DNA of 64,000 nt from Macrothele yani (taxonomy: Eukaryota; Arthropoda; Arachnida; Araneae; Macrothelidae), in NCBI GenBank assembly GCA_039090855.1, contig CM077011.1, positions 136,092,749-136,156,748 on the forward strand, in the 5' to 3' direction. The notes below the pieces were generated by a model. It had not been told where the DNA came from. It searched no databases and was given only the letters and a program-made list of their open reading frames with translations. The translations under genes were made by a program, and so were the position numbers. Shown here one piece after another: positions 34,510 through 43,390 of the stretch (positions within the stretch are counted from its first letter, which is position 1; every line of letters starts with the position of its first letter).

Positions 34510-34827
34510 GCTAAGTTCTACATTGGGAAGACAAAGAGGTCGATCCAGATCCGGATTTCTGAGCACCAAAGGGACGTTAAAGCTGGAAAACTTAAGACGG
34601 CCCTAGCCCGTGATGTTGCACCTGAGGGGGCAGTACCCAGATGGAGAGACTTTAAGAAACTAGCACCTTACGGTAGTGCAAGAGCTATTACGCTCTGCGA
34701 AACCATTGAGATCATCATTTGACGGAATGTGAGCAACAAGGATGTAACCACGGGCCTTCCTTTGATATGGCACAGGCTTCTTGATGTTCCACGTGAGCAC
34801 CCGGCCCTGGGATCAAACCACTTGTGA
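34510..34827 (+). pseudogene. Penelope-like GIY-YIG endonuclease, C-terminal part (right arm)
   Basis: Mirror copy of the left-arm fragment: AKFYIGKTKRSIQIRISEHQ onward, ending LGSNHL and TGA at 34825-34827. One in-frame stop near 34722 breaks it. Substitutions against the left arm are scattered, showing that both arms have drifted since duplication. Confidence 0.8.
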
Positions 34828-34916
34828 CATCGTGCAAGCGTCTTGCTTATTTTGAATTTACTTATATTCTTAGAAGTGTTTTTTCCATTGTTTCTGCGAT
34901 CTTAACTACTAAATGC

Positions 34917-34953
34917 CTGATGAAGCTACCCGGAGGTAGCGAAAGCTAGCATC
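34917..34953 (+). ncRNA. Hammerhead-ribozyme-like motif with intact core
   Basis: CTGATGA (34917-34923), one extra A, stem II gctacc/ggtagc closed by CGGA, GAAA (34941-34944), the self-complementary GCTAGC, then ATC as a possible NUH cleavage triplet. It lies about 90 bases after the GIY-YIG stop, where Penelope-like elements carry hammerheads. Doubts: the extra base before stem II, an unpaired A before the triplet, and no strong stem I in the flanks. Confidence 0.45.
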
Positions 34954-35078
34954 TCTTCCTTTCTCATCATTTATGCGCTTAATAAACGGAGTTCACTTTT
35001 TATCGTCTTCTCAAAACACCATTTACTAAAACGAGCATACATAGCTTTTACACTATTAAGCAACCCCCACTTATACTA

Positions 35079-36544
35079 CACTGGTGTACAAAAATTAAGG
35101 ACGAAGAGGAGAAATTAGCATAAAAGCGGAACGAGCAGGCAGAATAGACCGAAAGACCACTCAGGAGATAAGACTAGGGTCCGGTACGGTAGGGCATGCG
35201 CATATATGAAACATGATGTAGGGAGGGAGTGTCGGAAGGGTATAAAGCACATGGGCGATGAACGCTCAGCAATTCGGTGAAAGCTATTGCATGGTGTACA
35301 TCGGTTTGAATGACGTCGAGTTGCTGCTACCGTGTGATACGGCCAACAGGCAATCCAGTAGACAACATCTGGATGACTTTACCTGAGAAGTTCGGGATCG
35401 CTCACAGCATCGTTTCACGAGCTTGGAGAGCATTTCAAACGACAGAAACAGCTGTCCGAAAGTTTAGCGGTGGTCGTCCACGAGCAACCACGGCGGCGGA
35501 TGACCATTATATTGTCCTACAGGTGAGAACAGACAGCGGGAGAAATCGCAAGGCTCATGCAACAGACAACTGGACGTCCGTTATCGCGTTTTACCATGGC
35601 CAAGAGGCTGCACAAAGGTGATCCATATGCACAACGACCAGTACTGTGTGTACCATTAACGCCTGCTCATCGGAGACGGCGGTTTCTGTGGTGCCAGGAA
35701 CACAAGAACTGGACACATCAGCAATGGGGTCGAGTTCTCTTTACGGATGAGAGCCGATTTAGTCTGACGAGCGGTTCTTGACGTATACACATCTGGAGAG
35801 AGCAGGGAACACGCAATCACACCTCCAACATCATCGAAAGGGACCGGTTTGGAGGTGGCGGAGTTCTCGTTTGGGGCAGTGTCATGCTTGGTAGCAGTAC
35901 TGACCTCCACATCTCCCAAGGAGGTTCAGTCACTGGTGTCCGCTATTGTACCGAGGTTCTCCTGCCTCACGTGCGTCTGTTAAGAGGTGCTGTGGGGCCT
36001 GAGTTCCTCTTCATGGACGACAACACTACATCTCATCGTACAGTGGCTGTTGGAGAGTGAAGATATTCAACGCATGGATTGGCCCGCAAGGTCCCCAGAC
36101 CTAAATCCAATCGAACACATATGGGACCTTCTCGGGAGACGCTTGGCAGCACGTCACCAGCCACCAGCAACGATTCCGCAGCTGCGATTGGCGCTACAAG
36201 TGGAATGGGCCGCGATGCCTCAACAGCTCTTTGACAACCTCGTCCTCAGCATGGACAGATGTTTTAAATCCTGCAACGCAGTCAGGGGTGATCATATCCC
36301 CTACTAAATACTGGATTTTTCTTGGCAGCCGCCTGTCACATGGAGGTTTCTGTCCGGTTGTGCTCAAAGCTATCTTTTCAATAAAGTGCCTTTGTATCTT
36401 TTTGATTCCTTGTTTGGACGGTTTTGCTCACTTGTCCCGTATTCTTACATCTTGGGGATCTTGTGGTATGGTTTGAGTCGATGTGGAGCACTTCTGCACG
36501 TTACATTCGAAAACCGCCTCGTCCTTAATTTTTGCACGCCAGAG
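35079..36544 (+). mobile_element. Tc1-like transposon, copy A (1.47 kb)
   Basis: Left end cactggtgtacaaaaattaa and the reverse of the right end (cgccagag at 36544) form inverted repeats around caaaaattaaggacga. TA flanks at 35077-35078 and 36545-36546. The same family as the inverted copy at 38313-40054. Confidence 0.9.
35310..36307 (+). pseudogene. Tc1-like transposase, copy A
   Basis: Helix-turn-helix part with GIAHSIVSRAWRAF and the linker SGGRPRATTAADD, then TPAHRRRRFLWCQEHKNWTH. FTDESRFSL (first Asp) lies near 35742, followed by a stop. FMDDN (second Asp) near 36014 is in one frame, and WPARSPDLNPIEHIWD (Glu) near 36080 in another, to the stop at 36305-36307. All three catalytic residues survive, but the frame breaks at least three times. 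Confidence 0.87.
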
Positions 36545-36559
36545 TATACTTATTCAATT

Positions 36560-36985
36560 CTTTCTACAGAAGTATCCAGTTTGCTAGGTCATAAGCTTTC
36601 TCTAAATCTATAAAGGCAGCAAAAACTTTCTACCAAATAACAGATACTTTTCAATTATCACATGCAATGAATACATTTGATTAGTGCAGCCCTTTTTACG
36701 CGTAGAACTACTCTGCATATCCCACACTTCCTCTGATGTAAGACCTTGTTGACAATTACCTTTCCAAACACTTTACCTGGCACTCTCAGCAGGCTGATAC
36801 TAGAAAAATACTTTCATTCAGTCTCACCAACTTTCCCTTTATACAAGGGAACAATGATAGCTTCTCCCTCCAATCGCGGGGGACCATTCCTAACTCCCAG
36901 CACAACTGGCAAATTTCAGTTTTACTGTCCTAAATTATGGAACTGAAATCTGTTTTGCTAAATTATTCAAATATGAATTTATTGT
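36560..36985 (-). pseudogene. LINE reverse transcriptase, N-terminal remnant
   Basis: Minus strand in shifting frames: VPRDWRE near 36890, an IIVPLYKGK-type step, then SISLLRVPGKVFGKVIVNKV near 36770. These are the early RT motifs of CR1/Jockey-like LINEs. The rest of the RT is missing where the Tc1 copy A lies; later RT motifs reappear at 33300-33933. Confidence 0.6.
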
Positions 36986-37094
36986 AAAAGAAACTTTTTG
37001 TCATCAAAGTGTCTAAAATGACCTTCCCTTAGCAACAGTAAGGCCTTCCTTAAGTGTCTTCACCAGCGAAGCATTTCAAGTGATCTGTATTCTA

Positions 37095-37870
37095 GTTTTG
37101 GAAATATTGGAAGATTTTTTCAACATCGATTATGTATTCAATGGACAAAACATTAAAGATATATATCTTTTGGTTCTCCGTCTCATATAACAGCTTGTAC
37201 ACAGCGAGGCAATCAACTCCACCATATGCCAAAGGGTTTCCGAAGGTAATGCCATCCATGCTTGTTGCAGCACTGTCCACAACTCTGCCAGAGACATCAG
37301 TCCAGGATCCATGGCTGTGATGTTCAGCTCCACAGCATCCCACAGGGTTTAAACCTGCAGACGTTGGGGGCTATTAGATGGCTCCAAACTCAGATGAGTG
37401 TTTTTCGGGCCATGGCCTCATGCTGTCAGCACCACACCACATCCTCCTGTCAGCTCAGTCCAGCTGAAAATAAGATTCATATGACCAGAAGAAGTCCAGC
37501 AACGTCTGTTGATTCAGAACTGCACTTTACAGAGGTCCAGTTTTGATGTTCTCAGCAGGGGCGAGGCGTAATGTCCAATGACAAGCAGTCAACACAGGCA
37601 CGCGAGTAGGGCGTCAGCTCCCATAGCCCAGGGTATGCAACTTGTACCATACTGTTTGCTTGCTGATGCACTTAGACCTCCGACATTTAACCTGAATGTG
37701 ATTTGAGCTGCTATTGCCAAGAGATCGGCCAGTAGGAGCCTGGATAATCTATACCGACCTGGTCATCAATGGCGTGTGGTCAGCCAGCACTTGCTTTCTG
37801 GTTCTTATCACTTTGGTGGTTGAATGACCCATATGTTTTGTGCCAACAACGCATCCACAATCAATGCTGC
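37095..37870 (-). pseudogene. Tc1-like transposase remnant
   Basis: Minus strand. The N-terminus near 37860 reads CVVGTKHMGHSTTKVIRTRK. The middle has CISKQTVWYKLHTLGYGS. The first catalytic region near 37480 reads FFWSYESYFQLD, where the usual SDES has Tyr instead of Asp. The C-terminus has ELNITAMDPGLMSLAELWTV to about 37130. No terminal inverted repeats were recognised. The same family as the fragments at 10513-11345. Confidence 0.75.
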
Positions 37871-38040
37871 TCAAATCGCCACGTTTACCCATGTTTGTCA
37901 ATTGCGCTATGCTGTTGAAGCCCTACTGTCTGCAAAATTTTCACCTTCATTTGGTTTGGGTCTGTTCCACCCTGCATAAGGGATGTCCATGCCAACTGTC
38001 CACCACCCCTATCTCTAATGTTTGGACTACAGAGTGAATT

Positions 38041-38313
38041 TAACCCTTAGCTGCTGCCATACCTGAAACAAATGGAGGCCAAAATCTTCTGCTTTTCCCA
38101 AACAGAAATGTTCACATAGCAGCTGAGTTTTACAAAAGCTAAGGCAAAACAATTCCTTTTGCCCCTCATCTCAGCAATATTGACTATAAACCTGTCACTG
38201 GTGACAAGCTCTCCATTCTAGTCCTTAATTCTATGCTCCATGACATGGTCAAGAAGGACTATAATCCTCCTAACACGGGGCAGAAATATGTAATGCAAAC
38301 ATATCCTTTTTAG
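38041..38313 (+). pseudogene. Unidentified protein-like fragment with one internal stop
   Basis: Between stops at 38041 and 38311 one frame reads about 90 codons with a single TAA inside. The second part, IPFAPHLSNIDYKPVTGDKL and MLHDMVKKDYNPPNTGQKYV, has a balanced, protein-like composition unlike the AT-rich noise around it. I do not recognise the family. It abuts the left end of the Tc1 copy B. Confidence 0.3.
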
Positions 38314-38555
38314 GTTCTGCAAAAATTAAGGACGAGACGGTTTTTCGAATGTAACGTCGTGCAGAAGTAAGTGCTCCACATCGACTCAAATCATACCATA
38401 AAATCCCCAAGATATAAGAATATAGGACAAGTGAGCAAAACCGTCCAAAAAAGGAATCCGAAGGCACTTTATTGAAAAGGTAGCTTCAAGCACAACTGGA
38501 CAGACGACAGAAGCGTCCATGTGACAGGCGGCTGCCAAGAAAAGTCCAGTCTTTA

Positions 38556-39800
38556 GTAGGGGATATGATCACCCCTGACTGCGTTGCAGGATTTACAACG
38601 TCTGTCCACGCTGGGGACGAGGTTGTCAAGGAGCTGTTGAGGCATCGCAGCCCATTCCTCTTGTAGCGCCAATCACAGCTGCGGAATCGTTGCTGGCGGC
38701 TGGTGACGTGCTGCCCAGCGTCTCCCGAGAAGGTCCCACACATGCGTTGAATATCTTCACTTTCTCACAGCTCTAGGACAGCCACTGTACGATGAGGTGT
38801 AGTGTTGTCGTCCATGAAGAGGAACTTAGGCTCCACAGCACCTCTAAACAGACGCACGTGAGGCAGGAGAACCTCGGTACAATAGTGGACATCAGTGACT
38901 AAACCTCCTTGGAAGATGTGGAGGTCAGTACGGCTACCAAGCATGATACCGCCCCAAATGAGAACTCCGCCACCTCCAAACCGGTCCCTTTCGATGATGT
39001 TGGAGGTGTGATTGCGTGTTCCCTGCTCTCACCAGATGTGTATACGTCCAGAATCGCTCGTCAGACTAAATCGGCTCTCATCCGCAAAGAGAACTCGACC
39101 CCATTGCTGATGTGTCCAGTTCTTGTGTTCCTGGCACCACAGAAACCGCCATCTCCAATGAGCAGGCGTTAATGGCACACACCGTACTGGTCGTCGTGCA
39201 AATAGACCACCTTTGTGCAGCCTCCTGGCCACAGTAAAACGCGATAACGGACATCCACTTGTCTGTTGCATGTGCCTTGCGATTACTGTCTGCTGTCCGT
39301 CTCTTCTTGCCTATAGGACAATATACCGGTCTTTTTTTTTTTTTTTTTTTTTTTTTGATTGGAGGTTTAACGACCACCGTGAGCAACTCAATGGGCTATA
39401 AGCAGTCGCCCGTCCCTAATTTAGGGTCACTGGTTCCAGGGAAGGGAGAGAGCCAGTGCCGTAAGACAAACACAACATCCATGCCTCACCGGGATTCGAA
39501 CCCGGACCCCTTCGGACGAATGATCATAGGCCAACGCCTTAGACCACTGCGCCACCGGGCGGCATACCGGTCTTCCCCTGCCGTGGTTGCTCGTGGACGA
39601 CCACTGCTAAACTTTCGGACAGCTGTTTCTGTCATTTGAAGTGCTCTCCAAGCTCGTGAAACGATGCTGTGAGCGATTCCGAATTCCACGGCTACACTAG
39701 TAACACTTTGACCTTCTTCCAACTTCCCAATGATGCGACCTCGGGTAAAGTCATTCAGATGTCATCTACTGGATTGCCTGTTGGCCATATCATATGGTGA
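38556..39800 (-). pseudogene. Tc1-like transposase, copy B
   Basis: Minus strand. The helix-turn-helix part (39722 downward) has EEGQSVTSVAVEFGIAHSIV and SSGRPRATTAGEDRY and is cut by the SINE at 39563. Beyond the SINE come LTPAHWRWRFLWCQEHKNW and FADESRFSLTSDS (first Asp). The C-terminal DDE part lies in shifted frames (second Asp region near 38815). It ends near 38556 with the counterpart of the copy A C-terminus. Confidence 0.85.
39334..39563 (-). mobile_element. tRNA-derived SINE, copy A
   Basis: On the minus strand it starts with a tRNA-like head: box A region tggcgcagtggtctaaggcg and box B gggttcgaatcccgg (about 39495). A body with ctgcttatagcccattgagt follows, then an A-tail (T-run at 39333-39356 on the plus strand). 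The target-site duplication ataccggtctt is present at 39323-39333 and 39564-39574. The head is tRNA-Leu-like in layout. Transcription by RNA polymerase III and mobilisation by a LINE are expected of the class. Confidence 0.9.
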
Positions 39801-40239
39801 CAGCAACTCGACGTTGTTCAAACCGATGTACACTGTGCAATAGCTTTCACCAAATTGCTGAGCGTACACCGCCCGTGTACTTTATTACGCTTCCGACAGT
39901 TCCTCCCCACCCCCACGTCATGCTGCATATATGTGCATGCCCTACTGTATCGGACCCTAGTATATCTCCTGAGTCGTCTTTCGGTCCGTTCTGCCTGCTC
40001 GTTCCGCTGTTATGCTAATTTATCCCCTTCGTCCTTAATTTTTGCACACCAGTGTAGTAGCCTTGTTAGCTGGTAATCAGTCAAAGGATTAGTGTCAATC
40101 ATCCTCCTGCATTATGACCACTTTGAATAACAGAGCTAAGGGGGAAAGCAGTGCTTTCTTTTCTGACGCAAAGGTTCACTTGTATCAGCTGCATTCTACC
40201 CACTTCTTAGATAGCGAATATACACTGAAGTGCCAGAAA

Positions 40240-41190
40240 AACTGGTACACCAGTCTAATACTTGGTAGGTCCCCCATGGAAGCGCAGGACTGCAGAAATA
40301 TGACAGGGTATGGACTCCACTAGCTTCTGGAAATAAGCTGTAGGCAATGCACACCATACTTCCTGCAGATTGTCCCACAATCTGCAGGAAGTACGAATGC
40401 TTCTCTAACAATAATGTGGCGTCCCGACACTTGTGTGGAGGTGCATTGCCCTGTTGGAACAGGCCCAACCCATCGGCATGAATGCAGGACATGAACGGGT
40501 GTACCTCGTCAGAAAGGATGCGCACATAGCGTTGACCGGTCACAGACGTTTGTAGACATACCAGGGGTCCTAGTGAAGTCCAGCAAAACACACACCATAC
40601 CATTAGGGACCCCACACCAGCTGGAACAGTTACCTGTTGACAGGCGGGATCCATGGCTTCATGGGGTTTGCGCCACACTTGAATCCTTCCATCTGCCCGA
40701 TAAAGTTGGAAACGCGACTCATCAGACCAGGCTTCTTGTTTCCAGTCATCAAGTGCTTAGTGGCGATGTTGCCGTGCCCAAGTGAGGCGCGTAGCTCTGT
40801 GTTGTGCACCCATCAAGGGGACTCAAGTTGGGCGACGGCTTCTAAAGCCCATAGTGTGCAGGGTTCGTTGCACAGTCCGGAAGCTGATGCTTGTTGAGAC
40901 TCCAGCATGGAATTCGGATGATACCTGCGAGTGTGTTGCATGCCTATCGCGTGAAACGATTCTTGACAGCCGACGATGGTCATGTTCACCCAATGTTTTT
41001 TTACGGCCACACTGGTATCGTAGGTTGGAGGTTTTGCCGGAATTATTGTAGTCACAGTACACCCTTGCAATGGTCATCCGTGAAAATCCAAACTTCGTTT
41101 CTACCTCTGAAATACTATGGCCCATCTCACGAGCGCCAACTATGACACCGCGTTGAAAATCGCTTAAATCGTTATTACTTGTCATTCTCA
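40240..41190 (-). pseudogene. Tc1-like transposase, deleted and mutated
   Basis: Minus strand. The N-terminus is well kept (about 41190-40823): NNDLSDFQRGVIVGAREMGH, EVETKFGFSRMTIARVY and a GRKKTLGEHDHRRL linker. WSDESRFQLYRADGRIQVWR (first Asp) is near 40730. FQQGNAPPH near 40450 has Gly (codon 40448-40450) in place of the second Asp. After LEKHSYFLQIV the WPAQSPDLNPIE region is missing; the text resumes at the C-terminal NLQEVWCALPTAYFQKLVES in another frame. Confidence 0.87.
40360..40394. repeat. 16-bp-arm hairpin at a deletion junction
   Basis: acttcctgcagattgt and its exact complement are separated by ccc. It sits exactly where the transposase skips its third catalytic motif, so it probably formed during the deletion. 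Confidence 0.8.
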
Positions 41191-41334
41191 TGCCGAAAAC
41201 AGCTCTGACAGCTGGCAATGATGTCTATCGCTTTAGATACGCACTGGCAGACACAACCAAGTACGAGCATTGGCGATGCTGCTATGTATTTTACATAAGC
41301 TCGTTTGTACCAGTTTTTATGGCACTTCAATGTA

Positions 41335-41945
41335 ATTGTTTGTGCTCATTTTGCTAACCCCAGATTAATTCGTTCCAGCCAGTTAAAGGGCTAATTATAT
41401 TGTTCAATGTTGGTTGCATCTTATCATAAGACCCATTTAAGAAAGGAAATAGTAACCCTGTTTCTGAGGCTTGCGCATGCATGGTATAAGCAACCTACTC
41501 CCTAAGTTTTGGGTGGAAAACACCCTGGGTGCCTAGTCACATGAGCAGTGGCATTATTCACTGCTGCCTTACAGATCAGGAACACGCCCCCACATTGCCG
41601 GTGGAAAACCATCAGAGTCACAAAGACTTTTTACAAAAAAAAAAAAAAAACCTTAAAAAAAATCATTCTAATTTTTATTTCTTCTGTAATAAACTCACCA
41701 TTTGTAACTCTGTTTAATTTATTACCACAGTCATAACTTTCCATGATTTACGACAGCATATGACAGTGATACCTGTCAGAGATTCTTGAAAAGGTGTGCA
41801 GACTTTTTAGTGACTATTTGAATGTTAAATTTGAATATTTCACATTAAATTTCTATTTATTCGAACAAACTTATGAGAGCTTGTCATTCAAAAACTGCAT
41901 AGAGAATTAAGGAAGAAGAAAAAGAAACAAAATTGCTTGTTTTTA
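41335..41945. other. Non-coding spacer
   Basis: AT-rich, with an A-run at 41635-41650. No coding sequence or transposon end recognised. Confidence 0.45.
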
Positions 41946-43182
41946 CAGAGGGAGAGTCTAAAGTTTTGCAATATTTGCATAAACGCATATGCTGCAGCGT
42001 GTATGTCATATGTTTAAACTAGTTTAAGTCGTGCACTGCAGTTAGCAAAAAGGGACATAAATTGGTAGTCGTTGCTGTGAACACAGCATTGCATGTCGTC
42101 GTGTCTGTGTTTGGGATGCCTAAAACATGAACTGCCACAACCAGCTAATTGGGGAACTTTTGCTTTACCAGTTTGAACTCAGCCATAACTCTTGCTCAAG
42201 CAACATTTGTCATGCGAAAGGGGAAGGTTCCATGGACCACAGCACCACAATCAAGATGGTTCAAGAAATTTCACTCAGGTGACAGAAACCTCGACGATCA
42301 GCCAAGGTCAGGTGGGCCGCGAACTGTGGGTTCGGAGGCCATAGAGGCAAATTTGACAACTAGCACTTGGAGATTATCAGGCTAGCTGGGGATATCGCAG
42401 ACTACCATGGTTCGTCACCTTCAAGTCCTCAGCAAAGATCTACAGGAGTTGCCGCATTGTCCCCCACAAACTGATGACAGCTGAAGCAAACCCCCTAGTG
42501 AAAGTGTATACGAAACTCCTAAAAAAAAAAAAATCCAGTGCGATGCACCTTTCATAAAAATAATTGTTACGTGCGATGAAAAGTGGGTCTATTTCTATAA
42601 TCCTAGTAGACAATAGCAGTGCCCGGGCCAGCTCCCTGAAACTGTTGCCAGATGTGGGAGCTTCGAGCACAAGGTGATGCTCTGCGTCTGGTGGAATTTC
42701 GAGGGGATAATCCATTACGAATTTGTTCTAGACGGTTGGACCATCAACGACAACCTCAACTCTAAACAGCTGGAACAGATGTATGCCGTTTTGGAGGAGA
42801 AGAACCCAGCATTGATGAACAGAAAGCATGCTCTCCTGCAGCAGAACAACCCTTGGCCTCACACTGTGCGAACGACCCAGGCAAAAACTCCAGGAACTTG
42901 AGGGCATTGAACTGATGCCCCACCCAGCATATAGTCCAGACCTCGTCCAGTCGGATTATTACTTGTTCCAGTCCATGGTCCACTACCTTCGCGGGTGACA
43001 CTTCAACAACCACGAGGAGATGACAGCTGGGGTGAAGGAGTTCTTCGCCTCGAAAGACAAGAACTGGCAGACAGATGGCGCAACACGATGGCCTATACTT
43101 TGAATGCTAGTCAGCTTTCGTCAAAAAGGTAGTATCAAGACAAAGTGATTCAAATATTGCAAAACTTTTGACTCACCCTCTG
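41946..43182 (+). mobile_element. Mariner-like transposon, 1.24 kb
   Basis: Inverted repeats at both ends: cagagggagagtctaaagtt on the left, and cagagggtgagtcaaaagtt on the reverse of the right end. TA flanks at 41944-41945 and 43183-43184. A decayed DD34D transposase is inside. Confidence 0.9.
42125..43130 (+). pseudogene. Mariner-like transposase, second Asp lost
   Basis: Plus strand in shifting frames. The helix-turn-helix part is near 42150-42350 (FVMRKGKVPWTTAPQSRWFK). VTCDEKWVYFYNPSR (first Asp) is near 42575. VMLCVWWNFEGIIHYEFVLD is near 42675. LLQQNNPWPHTV near 42835 has Asn (codon 42845-42847) at the second catalytic Asp. SDYYLF near 42955 keeps the third. An A-run at 42521-42532 and several stops break the frame. 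Confidence 0.85.
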
Positions 43183-43251
43183 TATATTTCAAACAAACTT
43201 CGATATACAGCACCACTACACAACATGTGGGTGTGGGGGCCGTTTTCCATC

Positions 43252-43273
43252 AGAAGACAGAATTCTGTCTTCT
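43252..43273. repeat. 22-bp perfect palindrome
   Basis: agaagacag, aatt and ctgtcttct form an uninterrupted palindrome. It lies in a segment (43260-43390) whose sequence recurs in worn form at 46370-46505 on the other side of El2. Confidence 0.8.
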
Positions 43274-43390
43274 AAAATGGAAGTTGGACGGACTGAAGGT
43301 TTCTCCCATAAACATTTTTCTCTCTCGCAATGTTCTTCTGCCCAGTAGTGTTGTTAAATAGCATTCCATTCCATAAACATTTGTATTTCA

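Larger units (their letters stand above)
33934..35012. mobile_element. Head-to-head pair of Penelope-like 3' ends (1.08 kb palindrome)
   Basis: Left arm 33934-34455 and right arm 34491-35012 are each 522 bp and are reverse complements with scattered mismatches; the loop is 35 bp. Each arm encodes part of a GIY-YIG endonuclease pointing outward, then a non-coding tail with a hammerhead-like core and AATAAA. GIY-YIG domains and hammerheads are known features of Penelope-like retroelements, and inverted truncated copies are typical of their insertion. Confidence 0.85.
38313..40054 (-). mobile_element. Tc1-like transposon, copy B, inverted, with a SINE inside
   Basis: Right end caccagtg with TA at 40055-40056 and caaaaattaaggacga inside it. 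The left end is shortened (taggttctgcaaaaatt). Apart from the 240-bp SINE insertion it matches copy A in reverse orientation. The two copies lie 1.8 kb apart as a large inverted pair. Confidence 0.87.
40223..41332 (-). mobile_element. Tc1-like transposon, 1.1 kb, internally deleted
   Basis: Inverted repeats cactgaagtgccagaaaaac on the left, and its complement (ending ggcacttcaatg) on the right. TA at 40221-40222 and 41333-41334. The encoded transposase lacks the segment with the catalytic Glu. Confidence 0.9.
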
